A DNA stretch of 64,000 nucleotides from Aphrocallistes beatrix (lineage: Eukaryota; Porifera; Hexactinellida; Sceptrulophora; Aphrocallistidae), in contig OY725488.1 in NCBI GenBank assembly GCA_963281255.1, positions 5,925,524 to 5,989,523 of the forward strand, written 5' to 3'. Made by a program: the position numbers and the translations under genes. This document shows positions 1 through 10,609 of this stretch, piece by piece (the first letter of the stretch is position 1; each line of letters starts with the position of its first letter). Below the pieces are notes generated by a model that ran no database searches, was not told the DNA's origin, and worked only from the letters and a program-made list of their open reading frames with translations.

Positions 1-233
1 CAAGTACAATTCCAGTACAATAATTAACTCTGATATCAGCTGCATTACGAATTGATATGTACGGTTTAATCAGATATAAATTAATATTTCAGTAAGTGGC
101 ATGTTTCAGAAGTGCAGTGCATTGTTTATTGGCAACAAATATTTACTGTGCAATAGGCTCACATTGTTGAATTGATAATTACAATTCTTGAATTGAGAAG
201 TGGAATCAAGTTCGCGTTCTGAGATACGGTACA

Positions 234-2780
234 CTATAAGTTAGGTGAGAGAGGGAGTGGGTGAGAAGGTCTGTGCGAATTTATCGGGTTATTAGTCCTC
301 ATTTCGATATTCTTTTTATGGGTATTCCAATTGTTGAAGTTCCTGAGTTTTCCAATCGTTTCAATTTGTTTCGCTTGTTGCTGTACTAGACCCGGATCGG
401 GAAAGGTGAGGTTTAAGTTTGATATTTCCGTATCTTTAGGAGAGGTTGGAATATTGAAATGATCCCGACCAGTGCTATCCAGCTGATATCTCTTCGGCTC
501 TTGTGAATCGTTGACAGTTTGGCGCACTTGATAGAGAGAAGAGTCGAACTTGACGTGGTTTCGCTTTATCCGCATCTTAGTCATCTGTTCATTCGAAGGA
601 GAGCTGTTGCTCTTATTGGACGTATTCTCCAGCGAACAGCTGAACGAGAGCTGATGGTCTCTCTGCTTAATTCTATTCTTGTACTGAGTCTGAAAGAGGG
701 GGCTCTGCTCCCAGTAAGAACTGCCGATCCCAGAGTCCCCCTCCAGTGAGTGGGTTGCCTGGAGTTTGTCAGATATCGAGTACATGTCTGAGAGCACGGG
801 GGGAGCCGGGTCCTCCTGATAGTTCCCCAGGAGAACCTCTCTAACCGGGGAATGCGAGGGCGACTGCTGCAAGGACCGGGGATCCTCTGGACAGCAAACG
901 GGGGAGGAGAGAATCGGGAGTATGGTGAGGCGACGGGGTGGAGGTGTCTTGGTATCCAAGAGGGGAGTAGAAGTGGCTTCGTACGACCTTGAGAGGGTTC
1001 GAAGGGGGGAATGTTGGCAGTAGGTGATGGGGGACATTGGGATAGGTTGATTAGATTGAGGCAACGAGTTCTCGTGCTCAGAAGCGGGTTTTGGAGTTGA
1101 GCATACTCCAGGACTTTCCTCTCCTTTTCTACTTACATTCTTCTGAGAAGTGATGGGGGACACACAGTTCTGTTGAAAAGTGATAGGGGAGACAGGGTTC
1201 TTCTGAAAGATAATAGGGGATACAGGATTTTGCTGAGACCTGATAGGGGATGCAGAGATCTCCTGAGGGATAATAGGGGATACAGGATTTTGCTGAGACC
1301 TGATAGGGGATGCAGAGATCTCCTGAGGGATGATGGGAGATACAGAGATCTCCTGAGGGATGATAGGAGATACAGAGATCTCTTGAGGGATGATGGGAGA
1401 TACAGAGATCTCCTGAGGGATGATGGGAGATACAGAGATCTCTTGAGGGATGATGGGAGATACAGAGATCTCCTGAGGGATGATGGGAGATACAGAGATC
1501 TCCTGAGGGATGATGGGAGAGACAGAGATCTCCTGAGGGATGATGGGAGATACAGAGATCTCCTGAGGGATGATGGGAGAGACACAGGGCAGGTCACCGA
1601 TTGAAGAATTAATATCTGAGCATTCCAATCTCCCAGACATAAGTGAGTAGAGGAGACCTGGGGTGGAAGGGGTTATGTCTAAGGAGGAGAAAGGGTGTCG
1701 TTTGATCGAAATTTTGCGCGACCTCCGCGACTTTTTTGACTTTGGCAAAGGATGTTTGATAGATTTCGCAGTTTTGGGTGTCTCTTGAGTATCTAAGAGA
1801 GTTGTGGAGCATGGGAAGGTTTGTCGGGGTAGAGCCTGTGTGGAGTTGGATCCGAAAATTGGAGTCTGCGACCAGGGAGCTGGGGATTCCAATAGACGAC
1901 GGCCGGAGCGGGGAATAGGAGAAGTGGGAGATTTTGAATGAAGACCTGGAGACCTGAACTGTACAATGGGAAAAGAGATGTTTTCACCTGAAGGTGCTGA
2001 GCCGTGTGTTTGCGAGGATGTGGGATGCTTGAAGAGAATCCTGCGGATGGATGGAATGCTGGTGCTACTGTCTTCTTCCTGACTTGAAACAGAGCGTCCT
2101 AACATATTATCCAGGTCGAAGTCCAGGGGGAGTGTGACCATCGTTTGAACCCCGCTGTCTACAGCTGTCTTTCTCTGGCTCTGAGTCGCGCTACAGGACT
2201 GAGCAAGGAAATGTACAGTCGTGTTCTTTGCACTCACAGAATCCGACTCATGGCTGAGGCCTTTGACTCGCATCGGAGACTTGATTTGGTAGGGGGTGGT
2301 GCTGGTGCTGGGTTCTAACATCTCTGGGGGGTGGGAGAACGAGTACGGGTTCGGAGAATCCAATTTAAGCGTCGAATTTACATTTGTTTTATTAACAAAG
2401 CGAGATACGGTGCTTGGTGTCATAAGGGTTGGAATGGAATTTTTCATAGAAAAGAACTTGGTAGATACCTCAGCACGTCGTGGGGTCATGAAATAGCTGT
2501 TGTCCACGACCTCTTGGTTAGGCAGCTCTTCTATGTCCGCAGGACGCAAGATGGCTATTTCTTCCACTGACCACTGGAAAGGTTTGCAGCTTGAAACGGG
2601 TGTCGGTTGGAAACGGAACACGGAGGGGCTGTTGAAGTCGGGAAAACTAGTCTTGTGACGGTCGAGAAATGGGTTCTTATTAGATGCTATCTCTTTAGCT
2701 GACGAACAACACCAGCTGTTATCTGTATTCGGATTATTAAATGTCTCCTCATTTGCAGTAATATTCGTAGAATCTTGCAT
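234..2780 (-). CDS. BORA: Protein aurora borealis (Bora) homologue, Aurora-A/Plk1 activator
   Basis: A single 848-residue frame from a true ATG. The N-terminal ~130 residues match the conserved Bora region in order: an NPF motif (residues ~36-38), SPSVF (~51-55), a K-P-F-Q-W-S-V-E-E-I block followed by I-L-R-P-A-D-I-E, then the serine/threonine-proline segment around FFSMKNSIPTLMTPS. A second conserved patch, VQTMVTLPLDFDLDNMLG, lies at ~210-227. In known animals Bora is phosphorylated by cyclin-CDK, then binds Aurora A and lets it activate Plk1 at mitotic entry. The rest is low complexity and very rich in S-P/T-P dipeptides. The middle holds 15 tandem decapeptides, mostly SPIIPQEISV, so the protein is longer than the ~560 residues of human Bora. 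No intron was seen. Family assignment rests on the N-terminal region only; the C-terminal half has no recognisable domain. Confidence 0.78.
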   Translation of the reverse strand: MQDSTNITANEETFNNPNTDNSWCCSSAKEIASNKNPFLDRHKTSFPDFNSPSVFRFQPTPVSSCKPFQWSVEEIAILRPADIEELPNQEVVDNSYFMTPRRAEVSTKFFSMKNSIPTLMTPSTVSRFVNKTNVNSTLKLDSPNPYSFSHPPEMLEPSTSTTPYQIKSPMRVKGLSHESDSVSAKNTTVHFLAQSCSATQSQRKTAVDSGVQTMVTLPLDFDLDNMLGRSVSSQEEDSSTSIPSIRRILFKHPTSSQTHGSAPSGENISFPIVQFRSPGLHSKSPTSPIPRSGRRLLESPAPWSQTPIFGSNSTQALPRQTFPCSTTLLDTQETPKTAKSIKHPLPKSKKSRRSRKISIKRHPFSSLDITPSTPGLLYSLMSGRLECSDINSSIGDLPCVSPIIPQEISVSPIIPQEISVSPIIPQEISVSPIIPQEISVSPIIPQEISVSPIIPQEISVSPIIPQEISVSPIIPQEISVSPIIPQEISASPIRSQQNPVSPIIPQEISASPIRSQQNPVSPIIFQKNPVSPITFQQNCVSPITSQKNVSRKGEESPGVCSTPKPASEHENSLPQSNQPIPMSPITYCQHSPLRTLSRSYEATSTPLLDTKTPPPRRLTILPILSSPVCCPEDPRSLQQSPSHSPVREVLLGNYQEDPAPPVLSDMYSISDKLQATHSLEGDSGIGSSYWEQSPLFQTQYKNRIKQRDHQLSFSCSLENTSNKSNSSPSNEQMTKMRIKRNHVKFDSSLYQVRQTVNDSQEPKRYQLDSTGRDHFNIPTSPKDTEISNLNLTFPDPGLVQQQAKQIETIGKLRNFNNWNTHKKNIEMRTNNPINSHRPSHPLPLSPNL
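1141..1590 (-). repeat. 15 x 30-bp coding minisatellite inside BORA
   Basis: Fifteen in-frame 30-bp units run from 1141 to 1590. Nine nearly identical units (1321-1590) encode SPIIPQEISV/A, and six more diverged units encode SPIRSQQNPV, SPIIFQKNPV, SPITFQQNCV and similar. Every unit keeps an S-P dipeptide. The near identity of the nine units indicates recent expansion. The opposite strand is also open across the array, which is a repeat artefact and not a second gene. Confidence 0.95.
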
Positions 2781-3591
2781 AAATGATATGCCAATGTATA
2801 AAATAAATCTACTGGCAGAGAATAGTGATAGTAAATAAAGTATTTATCTACTTTACAAAATTGAGTAAAATCGTACTAGTGTGGGGTTTACCTACTGCCA
2901 GGATATTCATGGAGGTAATTTTATTTAAATCAATAATTTCTCAGATTAGAATGCATAATTAAGGAGATAAAAGGACAGTAGATTTGAATGCTAGCATATG
3001 ATACAGTATGGCAGGTATGAAGAAATCGTATAGAGGTACTAATAGAAGTCTCAGTCAACTTCATGATGAGAAAATTGAATTTAACTTTGCAAACACAGTA
3101 AGATATCATAGATATGGAAAAGCACCGATTTAAATACAATGTCAGTAAAAATCAAAAGATGAGAAAAAGTTAGGTTTATGCCAGTGAAACTTTCCATTCA
3201 TCCATAAAGGAATAAATCTGGATATTACAATACTATCCTTCCAGCAATTCAAATCATGACAGTTGCAACTGACGAGTAATACAAGAGTATACACGTATAC
3301 GATTAGAGGGGCCGTAGACTAGGGATATGGATTGGTCGGGCTATTAATGCCTTTTTGAACAATTTGCATTGTAATTACTATAAAATAAGGACTTTTGATG
3401 AATTAATGGTAAGGCCATGGCCCTACTGACCCTACCGGAGCCTACGCCTATGTATTAAATAGAATCATTGATACATTCTATGAAGAGTGTTGTATCCATC
3501 ACGCACATTTTTAAAATTTAAACCAGATAACGACTTCTCTTTCATCTCACATTAAATCTGTAAAAATAAATCATTACCTATGGCACAGCTG
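2781..3591. other. Intergenic spacer BORA-RAD17, nothing recognised
   Basis: AT-rich spacer of about 0.8 kb between the BORA start codon and the RAD17 stop codon, which are on the same strand. I see no coding frame of note, no RNA gene and no clear transposon ends. It should contain the BORA promoter and the RAD17 3' end. Confidence 0.5.
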
Positions 3592-5815
3592 TCACCAGCC
3601 GTCATCATCTTCGAATGAATCAATATGCATGGGTTGGTCACTTTTCGGACATATCTCTGTACTCTCAGCAGCTATTTGTGAGAATTTCGCCGACTGGAAT
3701 ATGGAAGGAGATAGAGGGAAGCTAGATGGCTGCTCAGGCCTGGAGAAATGCGGTGTATTTTCAAATCTGTAAGAGGACAGCAAGCTATTCATATAAGGAG
3801 AACTGTAGTGGTGAGAAACGATCCGATGGTAGGACACCAGCCCGGTAGCTAGGGTGAAAGGGTCCGTTTCAATTTGTGAGATCTCTCGTGCGATTTCTTT
3901 AAGGGTGGACTTCCTGCTCTCTATGGTAGCGCGCAGGTGCGTGTGCACGGGTCCCTGGATTTGGAACTTGGAAACCCCCTGAGTCAGGGAGTGGGAGATT
4001 CCAATGCTGGCTACGAGTGGCGCGTAATGAGATGGAACGCGGAAGAGTGGCGTGCTCAATGGGGACAGGAGATCGGCTGTGCTGAGATAGGAATAAGCAG
4101 TCGTTAGCTCGGCCATGTCTTTAAAAAAGTAAGGCGCATTCTTATGCAGATAGCCTAGAAACATGTCTGCTGATAAGCCTGAGCTCTCAAACACGTGATC
4201 GGGTTGGTAGAGGAGTTCATCTCGCGCGTGGATAGCGAGGTGGGAAGGCAGGGGAGGCGGGGACAATTCTGATGTCCATGGTTGTCTCTTTGCGTGCAGA
4301 ACTTTCCCTATCGCATGAAACGAGGACAGTGCATGGTTCCGGGAAGAGATGGCTTCCTGGTCGTTATCGTGATGAATACGTCTGGCAGGCTTCCTTCTTC
4401 CTCTCTGATGAGAAGACTTCAATGCAGCCTAAAATGAATGGAATCAAATCACGCACGAATGGACCGGTCTATACACAGTTCTGTGCTAAGCATTGCTTGT
4501 AAACCTTAAGAGCTGCGGACGAGTAGGAGTGAGAGGGAGCAGATGTGTACAGTTTGAAATGAAGTGTGTTCAGAGCAAACCTCACATCTCCATCCGAGTC
4601 CTGTAGCACCTGCTCCAGCAGCTCAGTGTCTACATGAGCAGTCTTCTGAATCAGCACTGAAGAGAGCACCTTCTTGAGGCCGACGTGACTGATGGGGTTG
4701 AAGTTAATCGCGAAAACTCCCAGCTGTCTCAGCAAATCTTGAGGGAACAGTCTGAAGAAGGGGTCTGAGGAATCCTGGGACGAAGAGGTTACGAATGCCA
4801 GCACCTGTCTCCCTCTGCTCATGTACTGCTTGAGCACCTCATGAAGGAGGGAGGGGGTGAGGAAAAAAGTGTTCGGGATGTCATTAACAATCAGAAGCTT
4901 CTTTGCAAATGGAGATGAATTGGAGAGAATTTCTGATGATCTGACGCCTAAAATTAAGTGAAGTATTTTATAAAAGATAGTACCGTAAACTGGGGCGACT
5001 TTGGCCCTAAGAGGTGACTTTGTCCCACAATAGCAATTTTAATAAAATATACTCAAACTTATGAACCAATGTAATAACATTGATAATATATTGAATGAAA
5101 CTCTCAATATATCCACAGCTATTTAAACCGCAATATTTCTAAGTTTGAGTATATTTTATTAAATTTGCTATTGTTGGACAAAGTCACCTCTTAGGGCTAA
5201 AGTCGCCCCAGTTTACGGTATATAATTTTTCATTCTCCGATGAATGAAAATCTCACCAGGGTTTAGTTCGCTGACATTTGTAGTGCTTGAAACGGAGCTA
5301 GAATTCTTGCACACTTGTGAGTAGTTACTCTGAATGAGATATCGTTTGAACTTTATAAGTTGTCCCTCCTGATAGCGCGGGACGTCATCATTAGTCAATT
5401 CATTGACTTGTGCCTGCACTGAGGTGTCACCGAGCCACTCCACTACCTCCATCCCCGCCTCCCGACCTAGCACCCTCAGGGCGGTGCTCTTCCCGCTGCC
5501 AGGAGGCCCGCCCAGGCGGAGAATGGAAGGACCTTTCACTGCGCTTGATTCTCTGAGGAACCTACTCAGCTCCGCTATCTTGTTCTTGTTCCCAGCCAGC
5601 TGAGCAGAAGACGTGGGCGTGAACTCCTCACACCAGTTCCTCACCTCCCCCTCCCCCTCCCCCTCCTGCTCCCTCCCAGGATGACTGACACTCAAGATCT
5701 CCAAGTCACTGTCAACGGAGTTCTCTGTCTGCTTGGAGTCCTCATCCACTGAGAAGTAATTCTCAATCCAGTCGTAAGTCCTCTTCCTGGTCAAGGGCGG
5801 ACCTGTTCCTATCAT
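3592..5815 (-). CDS. RAD17: Cell-cycle checkpoint clamp loader Rad17 (3 exons)
   Basis: Spliced by me as 5815-5257, 4947-4505 and 4428-3592. Both junctions are GT...AG and phases agree, giving 612 residues (human RAD17 is about 680). Exon 1 carries the Rad17-type entry W-C-E-E-F-T-P...L-A-G-N-K-N-K-I-A-E-L and a Walker A, GGPPGSGKST. Exon 2 carries the Walker-B-like LLIVNDIPN, equivalent to LVEDLPN in human Rad17, then the LHEVLKQYMSRGR segment and the sensor-like DVRFALNTLHF. Exon 3 matches the AIGKVLHAKR, LPSHLA and LLYQPDHV blocks and ends in a short acidic tail, EDDDGW, like other Rad17 proteins. Rad17 with RFC2-5 loads the 9-1-1 clamp at damaged DNA and promotes ATR signalling in the nucleus. 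The start is the first ATG. It lies only 103 bp below the stop of the upstream gene on the same strand. Confidence 0.9.
4983..5218. mobile_element. 236-bp foldback MITE in RAD17 intron 1
   Basis: Inverted arms of about 78 bp begin CCGTAAACTGGGGCGACTTT and end with its reverse complement. They flank a short AT-rich centre. Both sides carry TA (4981-4982 and 5219-5220), as expected for a TA target duplication of Tc1/mariner-like or related transposons. The arms differ at only a few bases, so the insertion is fairly young. It lies wholly within intron 1 and does not touch the splice sites. Confidence 0.88.
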
Positions 5816-5918
5816 AGAACTACCCAGGCAGATTTAGAAGTTTAGTATGGACTACAGCTACACCGATTTTGGAATTAAATCACTAAATATCTGAATTGCT
5901 CCTAAAAATATCGAAATA

Positions 5919-8900
5919 TTATGACGCATATTTAGTTTTCTTCTTGCTAAGGGCAGGTTTAGCTCTCCTGTTCCTCTTCCTCCTCCTTCCCCTCGCTCCC
6001 CCCTCCCCCTCCCCCTCCAGAGCCCTGAGCAAGGAGTCGCATGTTCTGCTCAACCTCTGACTCTTGGTAACCCTGCCACTCTCCGACACCTCCTCAACCA
6101 CTGCATCCACCTCTGCACGCAACGAGTCCGCACGGCTAGACTCGTCTCTGCAGGTGGCTAGCAGGTGGCAGTAAGGTAGAATGGACTGGAGTGAGGTGTG
6201 GCAGTGGTTCACCTTCTCAATCGAAGGAATTGAAGCTAGTCTGCGAGAGAAGAAGCTGTGAAGTGGCACTAAGTGGCATTGAATTGAGTCTCTGCAGTCT
6301 GGCGATTGAAGGATGTGATGAAGGATTTCTTCACACTTTCTAGCTTGAAATTTATAAACACTCGAACTGATAAGCTCGATAAGTCTTGGCACGAGACTGC
6401 ACACGATGCGAGGAGCGAATTCTACGACCTTAAGAAATGGTATGTTCCACTGATAGCCGTTTTTCTTTGCAGCGAAAAAGTTGAGGAATTCTCCAATATT
6501 CTGAACCAAGTCTTCGAAGCTCTCTTCCAGCATACTTGCCCGCCTCATCAGCTTGAGTAGGAGGCAGACTCCTTCTGAGATCATGCGAGCCAGCTCAAGG
6601 CGGTGTGCAGAGAGAGCGAGGTGGAACAGCCGCTTGAGGAGGGTGCAGGGCAGGTGGGGAGGGGTGTGAGAGAGGTCGCACTTCGCTCGGCACAGCTTGC
6701 GAGTGTAGAGAGAACTGAGCTTGGAGAAGAGATCAGTCAGCTCGGTCTTCGACAGCAGCAGAAGGGACTCGGAGGCGGGCACGAGGAGGTAGAGGAGGAG
6801 GGGAGAGTCGGGTCTCTTCTCTACGAAGGTCTGGATGAGTGCGAGCACTCGGCTGCGGTAGTGGAGAGATGAGATTTCTATCTGTCTCTTCACGCGGGTA
6901 GGGTTATCTGTCTTCAGTTTCTTACGGAAGAGTTGAGCTAGAGCGAAATCAATCTTCTTCAGTCTCTCCTCGTCTTCGTCCATGTCCAAAGACTCAGCTC
7001 CTGACACCTCTCCATCCCCCAGAGCACTGCTCACCTCCAGTTTGAATTTGAGGTCTCTCTCCTCCACACTCAACTCTCCACCCTCAGCACACTCTTCATC
7101 AGAACTATCAGAGTGGGGGGAATGTGATCCAGATTCTTCTGTCGCTTCTCCACTCTCAGACTCACTTGCTACAACTTCCTCCTCGTCCGATTCCACTGAA
7201 GTAAATGCTGCTTCTGCTAATGACAAGAGCGCGTCGCGTGTCAGATGAGGGACGAGACAGCGGAAGAGAGCGTCGGAGAGTGTGCGGGACAGATGTGTGT
7301 TGTGAGAAAGAGTGCGGATTATCTCAGCTATCAGATCATCCACGCACTCTCCAGTCGCCAGGGCGCCTCCACAATCCTGAGATAAGGCACCATAACAGTC
7401 CAACAGTTTGGTTAGAGTGCGTTTGGTGGTCGAGCTCGCATTGCTGAGTGCTACCATAGTGTGGTACTGTATGAAAGTTAAGAGGAGAGATTGCGCTCGC
7501 TCCATGTCCCCTCCCTCCTCCAATGTACTCTCTAGCTCTAACGTCCGTGCCCTTACACCCCTGAACAGCTGTGTCACCTCGCTGTCTAACTGCTGGGAGC
7601 AGACGGTGACGTGTTTGGACTTGTCGAGGAGAGTTATGGCCCATTTCATAGCAAACCCAAGCTGTGGGAAGTAGACCACATTCCTGAGGTCGTTAGGGAG
7701 GAAATGTGTCAGCATTTGCAGGAGTGCCTGCTGGCATCTGATCCGTGTGTCATCCGCGAGTTCTGTAACCAGCTGGGTGTTGGGCGGGAAAAATGATTTT
7801 CCGCTGTTAAGCATGTGGAAGTAGGAGTGAGTGACAAGGAATTTGAGAATGGCTTCTTCAACCTGTGAGCTGATAGAACCAGTGAGCTTAGAGAGGTGAG
7901 TCAGCAGAGACAGGCTGTACTCCTGTGATGCCAGCAGCGGGGAGGGAGACTCAGAGAGAGGAGAGAGAAGGGGAGGGTAGGAGATGAGAGTGGAGCCCTG
8001 TAGGAAGTTTTCGAATAGTGATTTGATGAATTCTAGCGTATCGTTAGAATGTTGATCGGATTTGGAATAAGCTTCCTTATACAAAGTCGAGATGTCTTGA
8101 GGCAGATTGTGAGTGAATAGAAGCAACCTGAGAGTGATTATTGTGTGGGGAGCGACAGTTCTGTTCTGGATAAGAGAAAAGATAGATTGAGTTGCTTGTA
8201 AAGCCTTGAATTTCAACGGTTCCTTACTGCTGCGTAGGGCAGAATTCAATAAACTGAGCATTCTAGGAGAGAGGACGAAAAACACATGTTGGAGGGGAGG
8301 ATCCGTCCTAATGGCATGGGCGAGGAGGTCGAAAGCAAAGTATTTCTGATCCGACTCCAGTTCGAACACCCCTTCCTCCACGAGCAGTGTCCAGAGGGAG
8401 TGGAAGAGCTCCGTTCCCAGGAAGTAGTCGATCCCAAATGCCAGCGCGGGGTGCACCGGGCTTGGACTGGATACGGCGGTGAGGAGGGTGTCTGTGATGG
8501 CAGGGAGATGCTCCACTTGGTCCAGTGCAGTGACCCCAACGGTCGAGACGAGGAGCTGTGTGCACAGGTCGCAGGCAGGAAAGGACTTTAAGAGCGAAAA
8601 GAGAAGAGAGAGCGTCTCGGGGGAGCATGTCTCCAGGCTAGAGCTGTGTAGTTTCTCTGAGATGAGAGGTAGCAGCTCTCCCAGCTCTTCAACTGTGATG
8701 TGGGAAATGTAATCAGATACTACCTGGGTGCTCGCAGTCTTGAGGTAACCATCTTGATGTAGGAAGGAACAAATGCGTCCCAGAATAACTGTCCTCAATT
8801 CGGATTGTATGCGAGAGAACTCGACAGAGCGGGAGAGTGCGGATAGTGCCAGCACCTGTCCTATTCGATAGCCCTTCACTTCGCTACTCTTCGCATGAGG

Positions 8901-9191
8901 AGGCGAGACCAAGTGCTTATCTATAAGATTGTACACGCGCGGAATCATCCCTTCGATGGAGTCGAGAACACAGATGAGAGATGTCACGAATCCGTGGAGG
9001 GTGGGAAAGGAGTAGGCGGAGAGACCTTTGACAAGCCTTTGAAGGCAGTACTCGAATGCTGTCGAGTTCCTGTAAGTCATTTGGTGAGATGAGTCGGAGA
9101 GTAGGAACTCTGTTAGCTGCTCTACTCCCGAACGCCGAGATTCTTCATTTCGAGCAGAGAGCTGATCGAAGTACTCGAAAAAGTTTGCCAT
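5919..9191 (-). CDS. MYBBP1A: MYBBP1A / DNA polymerase V (Pol5) family nucleolar protein
   Basis: An intronless frame whose first ATG gives 1,090 residues (MANFFEYFDQLS...). The open frame extends 12 codons further upstream, but without an ATG. The N-terminal region reads as Pol5/MYBBP1A: EYCLQRLVKGL, then a helical segment ending VKGYRIGQVLALSALSRS. About 1,000 residues of alpha-solenoid-like helices follow, an acidic serine/glutamate-rich stretch lies around residues 690-760 (ESESGEATEESGSH... DSSDEE), and the C-terminus is strongly basic (GRRRKRNRRAKP), a likely nucleolar signal. The arrangement of solenoid, acidic insert and basic tail is typical of the family (human 1,328 residues). Known members act in the nucleolus in rRNA gene transcription and ribosome assembly and bind transcription factors such as Myb. 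They are not polymerases despite the yeast name. Confidence 0.85.
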   Translation of the reverse strand: MANFFEYFDQLSARNEESRRSGVEQLTEFLLSDSSHQMTYRNSTAFEYCLQRLVKGLSAYSFPTLHGFVTSLICVLDSIEGMIPRVYNLIDKHLVSPPHAKSSEVKGYRIGQVLALSALSRSVEFSRIQSELRTVILGRICSFLHQDGYLKTASTQVVSDYISHITVEELGELLPLISEKLHSSSLETCSPETLSLLFSLLKSFPACDLCTQLLVSTVGVTALDQVEHLPAITDTLLTAVSSPSPVHPALAFGIDYFLGTELFHSLWTLLVEEGVFELESDQKYFAFDLLAHAIRTDPPLQHVFFVLSPRMLSLLNSALRSSKEPLKFKALQATQSIFSLIQNRTVAPHTIITLRLLLFTHNLPQDISTLYKEAYSKSDQHSNDTLEFIKSLFENFLQGSTLISYPPLLSPLSESPSPLLASQEYSLSLLTHLSKLTGSISSQVEEAILKFLVTHSYFHMLNSGKSFFPPNTQLVTELADDTRIRCQQALLQMLTHFLPNDLRNVVYFPQLGFAMKWAITLLDKSKHVTVCSQQLDSEVTQLFRGVRARTLELESTLEEGGDMERAQSLLLTFIQYHTMVALSNASSTTKRTLTKLLDCYGALSQDCGGALATGECVDDLIAEIIRTLSHNTHLSRTLSDALFRCLVPHLTRDALLSLAEAAFTSVESDEEEVVASESESGEATEESGSHSPHSDSSDEECAEGGELSVEERDLKFKLEVSSALGDGEVSGAESLDMDEDEERLKKIDFALAQLFRKKLKTDNPTRVKRQIEISSLHYRSRVLALIQTFVEKRPDSPLLLYLLVPASESLLLLSKTELTDLFSKLSSLYTRKLCRAKCDLSHTPPHLPCTLLKRLFHLALSAHRLELARMISEGVCLLLKLMRRASMLEESFEDLVQNIGEFLNFFAAKKNGYQWNIPFLKVVEFAPRIVCSLVPRLIELISSSVYKFQARKCEEILHHILQSPDCRDSIQCHLVPLHSFFSRRLASIPSIEKVNHCHTSLQSILPYCHLLATCRDESSRADSLRAEVDAVVEEVSESGRVTKSQRLSRTCDSLLRALEGEGEGGARGRRRKRNRRAKPALSKKKTKYAS

Positions 9192-9438
9192 TTTTACTAC
9201 TCCAATTATTGAAAATGGATTTATCAATAAAGTTCTAGCATTTTTTGCGAATTTTTAATACCCATCAGCCTACAGTTGCCAACCATCCCTCCCGGGATAT
9301 CATAGGGAAATCGTTAGAACCAAGGGGGGGTAGTTGGTCGTAGTACAAGTGTTTTCGAAAAATATGTCCAGGAGGATAGTTTTTCGAAATATACTTTCTC
9401 CAAAATTGCCATACTGCTATCCATAAAATCAGCATATA

Positions 9439-10202
9439 CGAGGGGCATTCGAAAAGTTCTAATCCCATATCTGTATCTCAAATGATGGTGAAAATAGTAT
9501 ATATTCAATTTGTCCATTATATTCCTTAGGGGATTAGCTTCCAATTTATATATTGGTTTATTTTAAAAGGACAATTATTGTCGTTCCTACATTAGATTTT
9601 TGTGCATCGGTTTAGGGTAGTGTCGAAAAGTTGGAATCATTGAAAATGGCTTAAAACTAAATTTGGAGAATAAAAGTTGTGAAAATCGTAGAATAAGGTC
9701 ATTAAAAGGTGAAATAATTAAGAACCGATGTGAAAAAGTAAACGGGAGGTGTTCAATAGTATTGCTCGTGTTGAAAAAATATCATGCCACTTTTAGTGGA
9801 TTTTTTGTCAATTTTCGCCACTCAAAAAGTGGGACAAAAATGGTAGTAAACCACTTCAAAACATAGTATTGATTCCCTCAGCCTCAAACTATAATACTTC
9901 AGAGAATTCAATTTATATGTTAGTTGATACGTAGAATTGGATGGCGGGATCAGTTTTAATCTAAATCTGCTCAGAACTGAAATATATCAAAGAAAACACC
10001 AAAAATCACGTTCAAAGGCAGTGCCCTAAACCGATGTACAAAAATCTAATATAGGAACCACAATAATTGTCCTTTTAAAATAAACCAATATACAAATTGG
10101 AAGCTAATCCCCTAAGGAATATAATGGACAAATTGAATATATACTATTTTCACCATCATTTGAGATACAGATATGGGATTAGAACTTTTCGAATGCCCCT
10201 CG
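9439..10202. mobile_element. 764-bp mariner-type MITE with ~190-bp inverted repeats
   Basis: The left end CGAGGGGCATTCGAAAAGTT and the right end are reverse complements, and the similarity continues for about 190 bp on each side. The ends are flanked by TA at 9437-9438 and 10203-10204. The centre (about 9640-10010) is AT-rich and has no transposase. The two arms each open a short frame beginning MEANPLRNIMDK, which is an inverted-repeat artefact. Confidence 0.88.
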
Positions 10203-10319
10203 TATTTTTGTTTTCTCCTAAAAAATCTCCATCGTTGTTATCAGCAGAGCATCATGCAGCATGTCTATACGCTCTTATAATCTCTGAACCGATTATTTCA
10301 TACGCCAAATCGCTAATAA

Positions 10320-10560
10320 TATAACATATACATGCCAACCGTCCCATTGTTTTCACTCTCCTATTGAGGAAATTTTCACGAGTGTGTTTTTACAAGGAAT
10401 TTCTCCATTATGTCCCACTTTTTTGGATTACATGTATACGTATATAATACTTTTCTATTGCGTCCTACCATGTCAGCGATATTCAATGCGGGTCCTGCTT
10501 TTATCATGGCTCAAGTTGGCATGTATAACACTATAGATATAATGGACATGCCTAATTTTA
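10320..10560. repeat. Dispersed repeat with 'tgggac' motifs, related to 32.9-33.1 kb
   Basis: This stretch contains the words gtcccacttttttgga, ttttctattgcgtccta and gcgggtcctgcttttatcatg. They recur in reverse complement at about 32920-33090. I see no transposase and no clear termini. Confidence 0.55.
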
Positions 10561-10609
10561 TGGGACGGGACGGAAAAGGTGCCTACCTAATTTCCAGGAC
10601 GGGACGAGT

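Noticed and set aside
1133..1604. Long open frames on both strands across the BORA minisatellite
   Set aside because: A 30-bp repeat (divisible by three) keeps all frames open; only the minus-strand frame extends into conserved Bora sequence.
8246..8628. Open frames opposite and out of frame within MYBBP1A
   Set aside because: Shadows of a long real gene; no conserved content.
9314..10324. Two nearly identical proteins beginning MEANPLRNIMDK
   Set aside because: They are the two inverted arms of one MITE read outward.
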